Shown here: one piece after another, positions 26,072-36,178 of the stretch | Layout of the letters: every line of letters begins with the position of its first letter | How positions within the stretch are numbered: position 1 is the stretch's first letter | Assembly: GCA_947258755.1 (NCBI GenBank) | Contig: CAMYJO010000016.1 | Coordinates: 1-58,453 of the forward strand | DNA: 58,453 bases | Direction: 5' to 3' | From: an uncultured Gammaproteobacteria bacterium | GTDB lineage: Bacteria; Pseudomonadota; Gammaproteobacteria; JAADHQ01 | Program-made: the position numbers and the translations under genes | The notes under the pieces: model-generated | The model's database searches: none | What the model saw: only the letters and a program-made list of their open reading frames with translations | Told to the model about the DNA's origin: nothing

Positions 26072-26437
26072 AGGGGAAAGGTACAAGGTTAAAGATACAA
26101 GGGGTGGTGCAGGCTAGCGCCTGGTTTAGTTATATTCTGCGGTCTTAATTATTAGTGGGAGCGGTCCCTTGGCCGCGATAAAACAGTAGCGGGTTGCTAG
26201 TGGCGAGTGGCTAGTAGCGAGGTAAAACAGGACACAGATCCCAGTCTTTTTCTAGCTACTAGCCACTCGCCCCTAGCTACTAGAAATATCGCGGCCAAGG
26301 GACCGCTCCTACAGGTGACATTTTTTTTAGGTCGGGGTGCAGATACAAGATAAACAAGGGGTGCCAGGCACCGCCTGGTACGCATTCCCTTTCATCTTGT
26401 ATCTTTACTTTTTCCCTGTATTTCTAACCTTTCCCCT
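26072..26437. repeat. Nested palindromic repeat cluster (three families inside one another)
   Basis: Outer arms: AGGGGAAAGGT (26072-26082) with ACCTTTCCCCT (26427-26437), and AAGATACAAG (26092-26101) with CTTGTATCTT (26396-26405). Middle arms: a perfect 22-base inverted repeat GGAGCGGTCCCTTGGCCGCGAT (ends 26158-26179 and 26288-26309). Inner palindrome 26186-26284 built from TAGTGGCGAGTGGCTAGTAGC-type units. The right outer arm runs into the last codons of purD. No gene lies in this 356-base gap; the middle repeat type (GGAGCGG...CCGCGA) is known from many gammaproteobacterial intergenic regions. Confidence 0.85.
26186..26284. repeat. 'GTGGCGAGTAGC' palindrome, copy 1
   Basis: Left arm GTAGCGGGTTGCTAGTGGCG... 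and right arm CTAGCTACTAGCCACTCGC... are inverted copies around a unique loop AAAACAGGACACAGATCCCA. Related copies lie at 27747-27836 and 49846-49935. Confidence 0.8.
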
Positions 26438-27713
26438 GCTCTCTATCTACCGCACGGTAACCAATGTCGGGCCGAAAAAACATCCCGTCCCAGCTGATTT
26501 TATCAACCAGGGCATAGGCGTTTTTCTGTGCTTCGGTAACCGTGTCACCCAGCGCAACGGCACAGAGGACCCGACCACCTGCAGTCACGAGTTTGCCGTC
26601 CTTCTCAGCCGTGCCGGCCTGGAAAACTTTCTGCGCAGCGCTCTCGGCAGGTATGCCATGAATAGGGTCACCACTGGCGTAACTACCGGGATAGCCGTCA
26701 GCAGCCAGGACGACGCCCAGTGATGCACGTTGATCCCATTCCGCCTCTGTCTGGTCGAGGCGCTTATCCAATGCAGCCAGACACAATTCAACCAGATCGG
26801 AGCGCAGACGCAACATGATCGGTTGTGTCTCCGGGTCACCGAAGCGGCAGTTGAATTCCAGTACCTTGGGGGTGCCATCCGCGGCGATCATGATGCCGGC
26901 ATACAGAAAGCCGGTGTAGGGATGGCCTTCGGCCGTCATGCCGTCAAGCGTCGGTATGATCACCTCGTGCATGATGCGCTCATGCATCGCCGGGGTGACC
27001 ACCGCCGCCGGAGAATAGGCGCCCATGCCGCCGGTATTCGGACCTTTGTCGCCGGCATCGCGGGCCTTGTGGTCCTGGGACGTGGCCAGCGGTAACACAT
27101 GCTCGCCATCCGCCATGACGATAAAGCTGGCTTCTTCGCCTTGCAGGAACTCTTCGACAACGACACGGTGGCCGGCCTCGCCAAAGGCATTACCCGCCAA
27201 CATATCGCGGATCGCAGCACTGGCCTGGTCCTCGGTGGTGGCGACGATGACACCCTTGCCGGCGGCGAGGCCATCGGCCTTGACCACAATGGGTGCACCC
27301 ATCTTGTTGACATAGGCTATAGCCGCATCGACTTCGGTAAATGTCTGGTATTCGGCCGTCGGAATATGATGCCTGGCGAGGAAATCCTTGCTGAAGCTCT
27401 TCGAGCCTTCGAGCTGCGCAGCCGCCTGGGTCGGGCCAAATATCGGTAGGTCGCGCGCCTGGAAATAATCAACCACGCCGGCCACCAGCGGAACCTCGGG
27501 GCCAACGATGGTCAATTCCACCTGATGAGCGCCAGCAAAATCGGCCAGGCCCTCAAGATCATCCACGGCAATCTGAATATTTTCAACTTGTGGTTCGAGT
27601 GCTGTTCCGGCATTTCCAGGGGCAACATATACGGTCTCGACCTGGTCAGACTGAGCTGCCTTCCATGCTAAAGCGTGCTCACGCCCACCGTTTCCTATGA
27701 TTAGTACATTCAT
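26424..27713 (-). CDS. purD: Phosphoribosylamine-glycine ligase PurD
   Basis: 429 residues. ATP-grasp enzyme joining glycine to phosphoribosylamine in de novo purine synthesis. It starts MNVLIIGNGGREHALAWK, then VGPEVPLVAGVVD, GPTQAAAQLEGSK, the ATP-grasp core (PIVVKADGLAAGKGVIVA) and the metal site LEFNCRFGDPETQ. Normal length. The final residues (EQGKG) are encoded by the arm of the neighbouring palindromic repeat, so the very C terminus was probably shaped by it. Downstream of purH; a palindromic repeat lies between them. Confidence 0.97.
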   Translation of the reverse strand: MNVLIIGNGGREHALAWKAAQSDQVETVYVAPGNAGTALEPQVENIQIAVDDLEGLADFAGAHQVELTIVGPEVPLVAGVVDYFQARDLPIFGPTQAAAQLEGSKSFSKDFLARHHIPTAEYQTFTEVDAAIAYVNKMGAPIVVKADGLAAGKGVIVATTEDQASAAIRDMLAGNAFGEAGHRVVVEEFLQGEEASFIVMADGEHVLPLATSQDHKARDAGDKGPNTGGMGAYSPAAVVTPAMHERIMHEVIIPTLDGMTAEGHPYTGFLYAGIMIAADGTPKVLEFNCRFGDPETQPIMLRLRSDLVELCLAALDKRLDQTEAEWDQRASLGVVLAADGYPGSYASGDPIHGIPAESAAQKVFQAGTAEKDGKLVTAGGRVLCAVALGDTVTEAQKNAYALVDKISWDGMFFRPDIGYRAVDREQGKG

Positions 27714-27746
27714 GTCAAGCCTCTGACTTCATCTTTTCTTTAAACA

Positions 27747-27836
27747 AGTAGCGAGTAGCAAGTGGCTGGTAGCGAGGTAACAAGTGGGTAAAATGCCTGC
27801 TTTTACTAGCTACTCGCCACTAGTTACTAGCTACTA
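27747..27836. repeat. 'GTGGCGAGTAGC' palindrome, copy 2
   Basis: AGTAGCGAGTAGCAAGTGGC... on the left and TAGCTACTCGCCACTAGTTAC... on the right form a stem between purH and purD; the loop (AAGTGGGTAAAATGCCTGC) is unrelated to copy 1. Could act as an intercistronic transcript stabiliser or terminator. Confidence 0.8.
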
Positions 27837-27839
27837 TGA

Positions 27840-29405
27840 TTAGTGCCTAAAATGCCGCATGCCGGTAAATACCATCGCAATACCGTGCTCATTGGCGGCT
27901 GCAATCACTTCATCATCGCGCATCGATCCGCCAGGCTGGATGACGGCGGTGACGCCGACTTCTGCGGCGGAGTCCAGGCCGTCCCTGAACGGGAAGAAAG
28001 CATCCGAGGCCATGACCGAGCCCTTGACCTCAAGATCGGCATCGGCGGCCTTGATGGCGGCTATACGCGCGCTGTAGACACGGCTCATCTGGCCGGCGCC
28101 AACACCTATGGTCATGCCCTGGTTGCAGTAGACGATGGCATTCGATTTGACATACTTGGCCACCTTCCAGGCGAACATCAGGTCTTGCATCTGTTGCGGG
28201 TCAGGCTGGCGTTCGGTCACCACCTTCAGCTCGGCCTCGCTGACCATGCCCAGATCTCTGTCCTGGACCAGCAGGCCACCGTTGACGCGTTTGAAGTCGA
28301 GACCGGGTGTGCGCGTGTCGGCCCATTCACCACAGGTCAGTACGCGTACATTTTTCTTGGTAGCCAGTACCGGGATGGCATCGTCGGCGACCGCCGGGGC
28401 GATAATCACTTCGACAAACTGACGATCGATAATAGTACTGGCTGTGGTTTTGTCCAGGGCCTGGTTAAAGGCGATGATGCCACCAAAGGCCGATGTCGGA
28501 TCGGTACTGTAAGCACGCTCATAGGCCTCGAGGATATTGCTGCCGATGGCTACGCCGCAGGGGTTGGCATGCTTAACAATGACGCAGGCCGGGACATCGA
28601 ATTGTTTGACGCATTCCAGCGCAGCATCGGTATCAGCGATGTTGTTATAGGATAGTTCCTTGCCCTGTAGCTGCGACGCGGTTGATACACAGGCCTCGGC
28701 CGGCGCGTGTTCACGGTAGAAGGCGGCCTGCTGGTGCGGGTTCTCGCCATAGCGCATTTCCTGCGTTTTAACGTATTGACTGTTGAAGGTACGTGCAAAT
28801 CCCGCCTGGCTGCCGTCTTCCTGGTAGCTACCCAGATAATTGGCAATGGCGCCGTCATAGCGGGCGGTGTGCTCATAGACCTTGGTGGCCAGTTTGAATC
28901 GTGTCGCCGCTGCGACCGTGCCATTATTGCTCTGTAGTTCTGACAGCACATGGTCGTAATCATCGGCATCGACAATGACGGTGACATCCTGATGATTTTT
29001 TGCGGCTGCGCGCAGCATCGTCGGCCCGCCAATATCGATATTCTCGATCGCCAATGCCAGGTCGCAATCAGGGCGGGCGATCGTTTGTTCAAAGGGGTAG
29101 AGGTTGACAACAACCATGTCGATAGCGGGTATATCATTGTCCTGCATGATCTGGTCATCGGTACCACGACGACCCAGTACGCCACCATGTATCTTCGGGT
29201 GCAGTGTTTTTACACGCCCATCCATCATTTCCGGGAAACCGGTGTAATCGGAGACCTCGATAACCGCAATGTTATTGTCGGCCAGTAGTTTTGCCGTGCC
29301 ACCGGTCGACAGCAACTCGATATCCAGACTCTGTAGCTGGCGGGCAAATTCGACAATGCCGGTTTTGTCTGAAACGCTGATCAGCGCGCGTTGAATGCGA
29401 CTCAT
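27840..29405 (-). CDS. purH: Bifunctional AICAR transformylase/IMP cyclohydrolase PurH
   Basis: 521 residues; last two steps of IMP synthesis. The N-terminal cyclohydrolase domain starts [19 protein letters not shown] with [22 protein letters not shown] (conserved Lys). The C-terminal transformylase domain has [11 protein letters not shown] (Lys-His pair), [23 protein letters not shown] and [12 protein letters not shown]. Upstream of purD as in many gammaproteobacteria, downstream of fis (72 bases). Confidence 0.97.
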   Translation of the reverse strand: MSRIQRALISVSDKTGIVEFARQLQSLDIELLSTGGTAKLLADNNIAVIEVSDYTGFPEMMDGRVKTLHPKIHGGVLGRRGTDDQIMQDNDIPAIDMVVVNLYPFEQTIARPDCDLALAIENIDIGGPTMLRAAAKNHQDVTVIVDADDYDHVLSELQSNNGTVAAATRFKLATKVYEHTARYDGAIANYLGSYQEDGSQAGFARTFNSQYVKTQEMRYGENPHQQAAFYREHAPAEACVSTASQLQGKELSYNNIADTDAALECVKQFDVPACVIVKHANPCGVAIGSNILEAYERAYSTDPTSAFGGIIAFNQALDKTTASTIIDRQFVEVIIAPAVADDAIPVLATKKNVRVLTCGEWADTRTPGLDFKRVNGGLLVQDRDLGMVSEAELKVVTERQPDPQQMQDLMFAWKVAKYVKSNAIVYCNQGMTIGVGAGQMSRVYSARIAAIKAADADLEVKGSVMASDAFFPFRDGLDSAAEVGVTAVIQPGGSMRDDEVIAAANEHGIAMVFTGMRHFRH

Positions 29406-29477
29406 ATGTTACCTCATATTTCCGGGGGCTGGCGATGATGATGGTGTGACAGCGAGGCCACACAACGGCGGTTAAAG

Positions 29478-29768
29478 CTATGACAGGTTATGTAATTGCA
29501 GTTTTTTTCTCAGCGTGCTGCGGTTCAGTCCCAATATTTCAGCGGCGCGGCTCTGGTTGCCACGTACCTGTTTCATGACGCTTTCCAGCAAAGGTTTTTC
29601 TATTTCATTGACAACCATACGATACAGGTCTGAAGGCATGTGTCCCTCGAGGTCCTGAAAATAAATTTCCATGGCGGCTTTGACATGCTTTGCGAGTGGG
29701 ATGCGATTAATTTCCACGTGTTGTTCTGTGCGTTTTTCTGTGCTTTCCTGGCCGATGGACATGGTCAT
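29478..29768 (-). CDS. fis: DNA-binding protein Fis
   Basis: 96 residues. The C-terminal helix-turn-helix MKQVRGNQSRAAEILGLNRSTLRKKL is the Fis DNA-binding domain (named by its ends), and LYRMVVNEIEKPLLESVM is the dimer helix. Nucleoid-associated regulator. Start overlaps the dusB stop (ATGA), the classic dusB-fis operon. Confidence 0.95.
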   Translation of the reverse strand: MTMSIGQESTEKRTEQHVEINRIPLAKHVKAAMEIYFQDLEGHMPSDLYRMVVNEIEKPLLESVMKQVRGNQSRAAEILGLNRSTLRKKLQLHNLS

Positions 29769-30751
29769 GCAGCGAGCTCCTCTACTTGTGCCAAGTGTTC
29801 AAAAAATTCATGTGTCATGGCTAATTGTTGTTCTATTGTTTCTACGCGATTAACTGCATTGCGAAATCGTGCGCCACCGGCCTGGCGTTTGCTGTACCAG
29901 GAGATATGCTTGCGAGCCACGCGCACACCGGTATATTCACCATAAAAGGAATACAGGTTATGCAAATGGCCGAGCAAAATGTCACGTATCTCACTGACCG
30001 ATGGCGCTGCTAAATGCGTACCCGTGGCCAGGAAATGCTCGATCTCACGGAAAATCCATGGTCGGCCCTGTGCCGCGCGGCCTATCATGACGGCGTCAGC
30101 CCCTGTTAAATCAAGGACTTGTCGTGCTTTTTCCGGGGTGGTGATATCGCCATTGGCGATAACGGGGATACTGATGGATTCTTTGACGGCGCGAATAGTG
30201 TCGTACTCAGCCTCACCTTTATAGGCACAGGCGCGGGTGCGTCCGTGGATCGCCAGCGCCTGGATACCGGATTCGACAGCGATTCGAGCAATGTTGAGGG
30301 CATTGCGGTGATCCCTGTCCCAGCCGGTGCGTATTTTCAAGGTGACCGGTATATCCACGGCCTCGACCACGGCTTCAAGGATATCGGCTACCAGCTTTTC
30401 GTGCTGAAGCAGGGCGGAACCGGCCATGACATTGCAAACTTTTTTGGCCGGGCAGCCCATGTTGATATCAATAATCTGGGCACCGTTATCGGCATTATGT
30501 TGCGCAGCTTCAGCCATCATCGCGGCTTCGGCGCCGGCGATCTGCACCGACTTGGGTTCGGTCTCTCCACTGTGGTCAGCACGGCGCTGGGTTTTTTTAC
30601 TACCCCATAACAGGCTATTAGATGAAACCATTTCAGACACGGCCATGCCTGCACCTAGCTCTTTGCATAACTGACGAAACGGTCTGTCAGTTACACCGGC
30701 CATTGGCGCAAGAATAAGATTGTTTTTAAGAATGTGTCTACCAATTTTCAT
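29765..30751 (-). CDS. dusB: tRNA-dihydrouridine synthase DusB
   Basis: 328 residues. FMN-dependent TIM-barrel enzyme reducing uridine in tRNA. Motifs: LAPMAGVTDRPFRQLC, the catalytic region INMGCPAKKVCNVMAGSALL (Cys), VTLKIRTGWD, LAIHGRTRACAYKG and IPVIANGDITTPEKA...DAVMIGRAAQGRPWIF. First gene of dusB-fis. Confidence 0.96.
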   Translation of the reverse strand: MKIGRHILKNNLILAPMAGVTDRPFRQLCKELGAGMAVSEMVSSNSLLWGSKKTQRRADHSGETEPKSVQIAGAEAAMMAEAAQHNADNGAQIIDINMGCPAKKVCNVMAGSALLQHEKLVADILEAVVEAVDIPVTLKIRTGWDRDHRNALNIARIAVESGIQALAIHGRTRACAYKGEAEYDTIRAVKESISIPVIANGDITTPEKARQVLDLTGADAVMIGRAAQGRPWIFREIEHFLATGTHLAAPSVSEIRDILLGHLHNLYSFYGEYTGVRVARKHISWYSKRQAGGARFRNAVNRVETIEQQLAMTHEFFEHLAQVEELAA

Positions 30752-30948
30752 TCAGTCAAAAAACCCGGTGCCTGATTTGAATACCTAAAATAATTTGCGC
30801 GATGCTTTATATTTTTATCTTGTACATTTTTAAGCGCAGGTCGCAAATAATACCGCTAATCTGCAGCGCAATAAAGTGATATTTTTTAGTTTATTATTTC
30901 AGCGGCTTATACAGACTTGACATAAGCAAAATATCTATGCTGGTGCTG

Positions 30949-31995
30949 TTAGAGAAAATCCAGCTGATAGGAGAGGATCGGGGCCTGTGGCTTGAGAATG
31001 TCAACAATAATCTCGACGGATGTAAGCGCGGGCAGTCCTTGCTTAATATCAATATGTTCACCCAGGTATTCTTGCGGTTGAAGCCTGCGCATCGCGGTTA
31101 CCTTTCCTGATTCGTCAGTCATCTTTATTTGTAAGCGCGGATAGGCCTGGCTATAGGTCGCTGTGTTGGAAAAGATCGCCTTGATTTGTAGTTGCTGATC
31201 ACTCTCTGGGCTTTTATCAATGGAGTGAGTGACCATTTGTAATGTGTTGATACCGCGTGCGGCGTCGTTACGCAATGGTACTTCACAGGAGAGCACCTTA
31301 CACATCGATACGACCAGGCCGCGATAGCTTTCATCCTTGGCAAGTGCATCGCGAAAGTAATAAAACCCTTGAAACAGCAGTGCAGCCAGCAGCAATACTA
31401 TCCCCAGTGGCCATACCCAGCCCGGGCTGCCTCGTTTGCCGGTGATGGCGGCGAGTTCTTCACGCAAGATGTGGGGTGTGTCAGCGGCATGGTCGTTGTC
31501 GACTTCATTACCACGGACATAGTCTGCGATATCCTCATCCTGGGCAATGAGATCCTCCATTTCAGCATCGTTCGGGAGTGAAAAGGATTCCTTTTCACTA
31601 TGCACATCGGCGTTACTATCGATGGGCTCCTCAGCGTGTTGGCGGTAGTCGCTTTCAACAGCAGGGCCCTTGTCGTCGCCGGCCATCAGTTCAGCCAGGG
31701 CCGAAGGCTCATCTTCCTCCAGGCTGGGCTCCGGTGGGCGTTCATCGTTATTGTCTTCCGACAGTAGATTATCTAATAAGGCATTTTCGTCAACGGCTTG
31801 ATCAACATCGTCTGGCGCTATCTGTGTATCTGATTGTGGGCCATCCTGGAGGTGGGCATCCCAGTCATCTTCGAGGTTGCCGAGGGCGTTAAAAATGGCC
31901 TGGCAGTAACCACAGCGAACCTGTCCATGCGCCGCATTTAAATGTGCGGCGGTGACCCTGAATACACTGGAACATTCTGGACAGGTAGTATGCAT
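30949..31995 (-). CDS. MJ0042 zinc-ribbon / DUF3426 membrane protein
   Basis: 348 residues. An N-terminal zinc ribbon (TTCPECSSVF...VRCGYCQAIFNA) is followed by a very acidic, disordered linker (about residues 40-180). One membrane helix follows (VWPLGIVLLLAALLFQGFYYF near 195-215), then a DUF3426 domain outside the membrane (CEVPLRNDAARGI..., IKAIFSNTATYSQAYPRLQI). The zinc end is cytoplasmic. Function unknown; it is regularly found between prmA and dusB in gammaproteobacteria. Confidence 0.85.
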   Translation of the reverse strand: MHTTCPECSSVFRVTAAHLNAAHGQVRCGYCQAIFNALGNLEDDWDAHLQDGPQSDTQIAPDDVDQAVDENALLDNLLSEDNNDERPPEPSLEEDEPSALAELMAGDDKGPAVESDYRQHAEEPIDSNADVHSEKESFSLPNDAEMEDLIAQDEDIADYVRGNEVDNDHAADTPHILREELAAITGKRGSPGWVWPLGIVLLLAALLFQGFYYFRDALAKDESYRGLVVSMCKVLSCEVPLRNDAARGINTLQMVTHSIDKSPESDQQLQIKAIFSNTATYSQAYPRLQIKMTDESGKVTAMRRLQPQEYLGEHIDIKQGLPALTSVEIIVDILKPQAPILSYQLDFL

Positions 31996-32106
31996 GAGTT
32001 CAGATTACCAGAGCCTGGCCGTACAGGTAAATGCCTTTGTCAGACCTGTGATTGTCGAGCACATGTTTAAGATGTTCTGCCCGGGATGCATTGTGCGTGC
32101 ATGGCA

Positions 32107-32997
32107 TCAAGCGACAGGCGCGGCTCGGCGTGTTCCATGCAGCAACACCCAGCCTTCCTTATTAATGCTGTTATCCATGGCAAACCAGGGCTGATAACAT
32201 GCGCGTACTTCGTCGGCCTGTTCCTGCAGAATACCGGAAAGCACTATCTCCCCACCTGTACGCACTGACTGTGCCAGGCGCTCGGCCAGTGCGCACAATG
32301 GTCCGGCCAAAATATTGGCGACACAGACATCGGCCTGGATAGCGGGTAGCGCATCTGGAAAAACCGTCTTCAGTTGTTTGCTGACCTGGTTATTGCTGGC
32401 ATTATCACGGCTGGCGATCAAGGCCTGCTCATCATTATCGACGGCCCAGGCCGTGCGCGCGCCCAGCAATAGTGCGGCGATCGCCAGGATGCCTGATCCG
32501 CAGCCATAGTCGAGCACTTCGCTGCCTTGCAGGTCCTGGCTATCCAGCCATGTCAGGCACAGGGAGGTGGTTGGGTGGGTGCCGGTACCGAAGGCCAGCC
32601 CTGGATCCAGACGCAGGTTAACGGCATTCTGATCGGGCGGGGTATAGGCGTGTGGGCAGACCCACAGGCGCTGGCCAAACGACATGGGTTCAAAGTGATC
32701 CATCCAGGTGCGAGTCCATTCCTGATCCTGAATCTCTTCTATCCGAATGCGTCCGGTATCGATACCGGTGGCTGTACTGATTTGTTTGAGTAATGCCGTC
32801 TGGTCGTTATCGGCAGAGAACAGGCCGGTCAGGATGACCTGGTCCCACAGCGGTGTTTCGCCAGGGCCAGGTTCCAGTAGCGCTTGATCAGCGGCATCGG
32901 TGGCCGTAACCGACAGCGCACCAGCCGCCTCCAGGGCCTGCTCGATGCCTTCGACATGCAGCTTGTCGGTCTGTATGGAGAATTGTAGCCAGCTCAA
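32107..32997 (-). CDS. prmA: Ribosomal protein L11 methyltransferase PrmA
   Basis: 296 residues. SAM-dependent trimethylation of ribosomal protein L11. N-terminal substrate domain (MSWLQFSIQT, DQEWTRTWMDHFEPMSFG) and a methyltransferase domain with LDPGLAFGTGTHPTTSLCL, motif I VLDYGCGSGILAIAALLLGA and NILAGPL (N-I-L-A post-motif). Downstream of accC by 30 bases. Confidence 0.96.
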   Translation of the reverse strand: MSWLQFSIQTDKLHVEGIEQALEAAGALSVTATDAADQALLEPGPGETPLWDQVILTGLFSADNDQTALLKQISTATGIDTGRIRIEEIQDQEWTRTWMDHFEPMSFGQRLWVCPHAYTPPDQNAVNLRLDPGLAFGTGTHPTTSLCLTWLDSQDLQGSEVLDYGCGSGILAIAALLLGARTAWAVDNDEQALIASRDNASNNQVSKQLKTVFPDALPAIQADVCVANILAGPLCALAERLAQSVRTGGEIVLSGILQEQADEVRACYQPWFAMDNSINKEGWVLLHGTRRAAPVA

Positions 32998-33027
32998 ATG
33001 TGTGTCAGTTCCGTGCGCAGCTCTGCT

Positions 33028-34371
33028 TCAAGACAGGCCCAGCTTCTTCTCAAGGTAATGGATGTTAGTCCCACCTGCCTGGAAGGCGCTGTCATCAATC
33101 AAACGCTGATGCAGAGGGATATTGGTTTTGATTCCTTCGATATATATTTCGAGTAACGCGGTACGCATGCGTCGCAGTGCGCTTTCACGCGTATTACCAT
33201 GCGCGATCAGTTTGCCAATCATGGAGTCGTAATGCGGAGGGACCATGTAGTTATCATAGATATGCGTGTCCATGCGGATGCCGGGTCCACCCGGGGCGTG
33301 AAATTCAGTTACCTTGCCGGGGCTGGGCATAAACGTATCCGGGTCCTCGGCATTGATGCGGCACTCGATGGCGTGGCCCTGGATCTTGATGTCATCCTGT
33401 TTAATGGATAAGGGTTCACCGGCCGCGATCATGATCTGTTCCTTGATGATATCGACACCGGTGACCATTTCAGAGACCGGGTGCTCGACCTGAACACGCG
33501 TATTCATTTCTATGAAATAGAATTCGCCGTTTTCATACAGGAACTCAAAGGTACCGGCGCCGCGGTAGCCGATCTTGCGGCAGGCTTCGGCACAGACCTT
33601 GCCCATTTTGTTGCGTAGTTTATTGGATATGCCCGGTGCCGGGGCTTCTTCGATGACCTTCTGGTGGCGACGCTGCATCGAACAATCACGCTCGCCCAGG
33701 TGGATGGCATGACCGTGGGTGTCAGACAAGATCTGGAATTCTATATGGCGTGGATGCTCGAGAAATTTTTCCATATAGACGACATCGTTGCCAAAGGCAG
33801 CGCCGGCTTCATTCTTGGTCAGCGAGATCGCATTGAGCAGGTTGGATTCACTTTGCACTACGCGCATACCGCGGCCACCGCCGCCGCCGGACGCCTTGAT
33901 GATAATCGGGTAGCCTATTTTGCGTGCGAGTTCGAGGTTGTGGTTGGCATCATCGGTAAGCGGGCCATCGCTACCGGGCACGCAGGGTACACCGGCCTTC
34001 TTCATCGCCTTGATGGCCTCGACCTTGTCGCCCATCATGCGAATCGTATCAGCCTTCGGGCCAATGAAGGTGAAGCCGCTTTGTTCGACGCGCTCGGCGA
34101 AATCGGCATTTTCGGATAAGAAGCCATAGCCGGGGTGTATAGCGACCGAATCGGTGACTTCGGCGGCACTGATCAGCGCCGGGATATTAAGGTAGCTATC
34201 AGCCGACGGCGCGGGTCCTATGCAGACCGATTCATCGGCCAGCAGGACATGTTTTAGTTCACTGTCCGCAGTTGAATGTACCGCGACCGTCTTGATGCCC
34301 AGCTCGGAGCATGCACGTAAAATACGTAAAGCAATTTCGCCACGATTGGCGATAACAATCTTGTCCAGCAT
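33028..34371 (-). CDS. accC: Acetyl-CoA carboxylase, biotin carboxylase subunit
   Basis: 447 residues. ATP-grasp enzyme that carboxylates the biotin of AccB, first step of fatty-acid synthesis. Motifs: [34 protein letters not shown], glycine-rich loop [27 protein letters not shown], and the active-site ending [18 protein letters not shown] (carboxylation site Arg, named by its ends). Follows accB by 36 bases. Confidence 0.98.
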   Translation of the reverse strand: MLDKIVIANRGEIALRILRACSELGIKTVAVHSTADSELKHVLLADESVCIGPAPSADSYLNIPALISAAEVTDSVAIHPGYGFLSENADFAERVEQSGFTFIGPKADTIRMMGDKVEAIKAMKKAGVPCVPGSDGPLTDDANHNLELARKIGYPIIIKASGGGGGRGMRVVQSESNLLNAISLTKNEAGAAFGNDVVYMEKFLEHPRHIEFQILSDTHGHAIHLGERDCSMQRRHQKVIEEAPAPGISNKLRNKMGKVCAEACRKIGYRGAGTFEFLYENGEFYFIEMNTRVQVEHPVSEMVTGVDIIKEQIMIAAGEPLSIKQDDIKIQGHAIECRINAEDPDTFMPSPGKVTEFHAPGGPGIRMDTHIYDNYMVPPHYDSMIGKLIAHGNTRESALRRMRTALLEIYIEGIKTNIPLHQRLIDDSAFQAGGTNIHYLEKKLGLS

Positions 34372-34407
34372 AAATCAGAACCACTCTATAGTATAATCGC
34401 CCGAGGC

Positions 34408-34872
34408 TTATTCAATTACGATCAGGGCTTGTCCGAATTCGACCGGCTCGCCATTTTCAACCAGGATCGCCTTGACGACACCACTCTTGTCGGCCTCGAT
34501 CTGATTGAACATTTTCATGGCCTCGATGATACATAAGGTATCGCCAGCACTGACGCTCTTACCAACCTCAGTAAAAACAGGGGTCGCCGGTGACGGTGCA
34601 CGATAAAAGGTACCGACCATCGGTGATTCAACCACATGGCCTTCAGGTATAGCGGCCTCGTCCACGGCCGCCGCCACAGTTTCGGCAGGCGCAGTGACTG
34701 CGGCCACTGGCGCGCTAGTCTGGGGAACGCCTGCCGGCATGTACATTGGCGCTGGCGCATTCGGCGAATTGCGACTGATGCGCACCGACTCTTCGCCTTC
34801 TTTAATTTCTATTTCAGCGATGCCGGACTCTTCCAGCAGTTCGATCAGTTTTTTGATTTTGCGAATATCCAT
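34408..34872 (-). CDS. accB: Acetyl-CoA carboxylase, biotin carboxyl carrier protein
   Basis: 154 residues. N-terminal helix ([21 protein letters not shown]), a Pro/Ala-rich linker (residues 40-80), and a C-terminal biotinyl domain with [11 protein letters not shown] and the biotinylation motif IIEAMKMFN (Lys in E-A-M-K-M). It has the 'thumb' region typical of bacterial AccB. Upstream of accC, downstream of aroQ. Confidence 0.97.
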   Translation of the reverse strand: MDIRKIKKLIELLEESGIAEIEIKEGEESVRISRNSPNAPAPMYMPAGVPQTSAPVAAVTAPAETVAAAVDEAAIPEGHVVESPMVGTFYRAPSPATPVFTEVGKSVSAGDTLCIIEAMKMFNQIEADKSGVVKAILVENGEPVEFGQALIVIE

Positions 34873-34898
34873 GATACTTCCCGTTAAAAGTATTTTGT

Positions 34899-35339
34899 TT
34901 ATTGGTTTAAATGAGCCAGTGCGGCTTGCAGTGCAAGGTCGTAACCTTGTGCGCCGAGACCACTGATAACACCGATGGCGATATCGGAGAAATAAGAATG
35001 CTGGCGAAATTCCTCGCGTTGACTGACATTGGATAGATGGACTTCAATAAAGGGTATGGCAACGCCCAGCAGGGCATCGCGCAAGGCGACACTGGTATGG
35101 GTAAAGGCCGCCGGATTGATGATAATAAAGTCAGTGCCCTCAGCGGCGGCGGCATGGATGCGATCGACTAGCGCGTGCTCGGCATTGGCCTGAAAACTTT
35201 CCAGGCTTAAACCGGCGTTGCGGGCCTTGTCTGCGAGGCTGTCCATGATATTGTCCAGCGTTGTATTGCCATATATCTCTGGCTCTCTTGTACCCAGCAG
35301 GTTCAGATTGGGTCCATTTAAAACAAGAATGTTAGCCAT
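34899..35339 (-). CDS. aroQ: Type II 3-dehydroquinate dehydratase
   Basis: 146 residues. Third step of the shikimate pathway. Motifs: [20 protein letters not shown] (catalytic Tyr in the lid loop), [32 protein letters not shown] (catalytic His) and [21 protein letters not shown]. Heads the aroQ-accB-accC-prmA block. Confidence 0.97.
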   Translation of the reverse strand: MANILVLNGPNLNLLGTREPEIYGNTTLDNIMDSLADKARNAGLSLESFQANAEHALVDRIHAAAAEGTDFIIINPAAFTHTSVALRDALLGVAIPFIEVHLSNVSQREEFRQHSYFSDIAIGVISGLGAQGYDLALQAALAHLNQ

Positions 35340-35596
35340 GATAGCGTCTCAATTCAGGCGTTTGCCGACTAGATGGAGCAAGATACACGATAGATGCCGA
35401 CAATTTCCGGTAACATACCGTCAGTATAGGCATAGCAGGATGCGATTGTGCATCAATGACACGCGATTGTCCAATATTAACTCATATTTAACGTAGATCG
35501 ATGCAGATCGATACCAACTAGACGCAATATGGCCTCAATGGTGTGGATTTATGATCGCAATAGGTCAATGCTGGACTGGCCGCTTTATCATCACCT

Positions 35597-36163
35597 CTAT
35601 AGCAGCGGTTTGATCTGTTTTTCGACGTCGGCAAAGCTGAGCTCGCCTTTGCCAACGAAGCGAATAGTACCCTGACGGTCAATAATCAGGCTATACGGAA
35701 GTTGGCCAAAACGATTCCCATAGGCCGCGCTGATGTTCATGGTCTTACTGTCACCAATCAGGATCGGGTAATTGGCGCCCAGACCATCGGCATAATCCTC
35801 AACCGCATCGCGCTCATCAATGGCAACACCTAGGACCTGGAAGCCTTGTGCGCCGTACTGTTCCTGTAATTCAATAAATGCCGGGATCTCACGGCGACAG
35901 GGTGGGCACCAGGTTGCCCAGAAATTTAACAGGATGACCTTGCCGTCCCATTCCTTGACGTGGCGTAACTTGTCTTCCAGGTCAGGTAGGCTGAATGCGG
36001 CGCGTTGTTGGTTAATGACCGAGTTAGCCTGGATAGGCTTTGCCTGCGCACCGCCTTGTTGCTTGGCGGCCACTTTATCCGGTGTTTGCGTACTCTGATA
36101 CAAGGCCCATCCGGCGAACATGCTGGCCAGTGCCAGCAGTACTACTATTATTCCATTCTTCAT
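35597..36163 (-). CDS. TlpA-like periplasmic thioredoxin
   Basis: 188 residues. An N-terminal anchor or signal (IIVVLLALASMFAGWALY) is followed by an AhpC/Redoxin-like thioredoxin fold with LLNFWATWCPPCRREIPA (C-P-P-C active site) and the cis-Pro loop GQLPYSLIID. It likely reduces periplasmic disulfides using electrons from DsbD, encoded 15 bases upstream, and could serve cytochrome c maturation. Confidence 0.9.
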   Translation of the reverse strand: MKNGIIVVLLALASMFAGWALYQSTQTPDKVAAKQQGGAQAKPIQANSVINQQRAAFSLPDLEDKLRHVKEWDGKVILLNFWATWCPPCRREIPAFIELQEQYGAQGFQVLGVAIDERDAVEDYADGLGANYPILIGDSKTMNISAAYGNRFGQLPYSLIIDRQGTIRFVGKGELSFADVEKQIKPLL

Positions 36164-36178
36164 CGACTATTTTCCTGA

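Noticed and set aside
26180-26290. Repeated TAGC/GCGAG units looked like a short CRISPR
   Set aside because: There is no regular repeat-spacer spacing; the units form palindromes with arms and loops and recur as whole elements at 27747 and 49846.
27843-28655. 270-residue plus-strand ORF over purH
   Set aside because: It lies antisense to the conserved C-terminal half of PurH and has no recognisable domain; long antisense frames are common over such codon usage.
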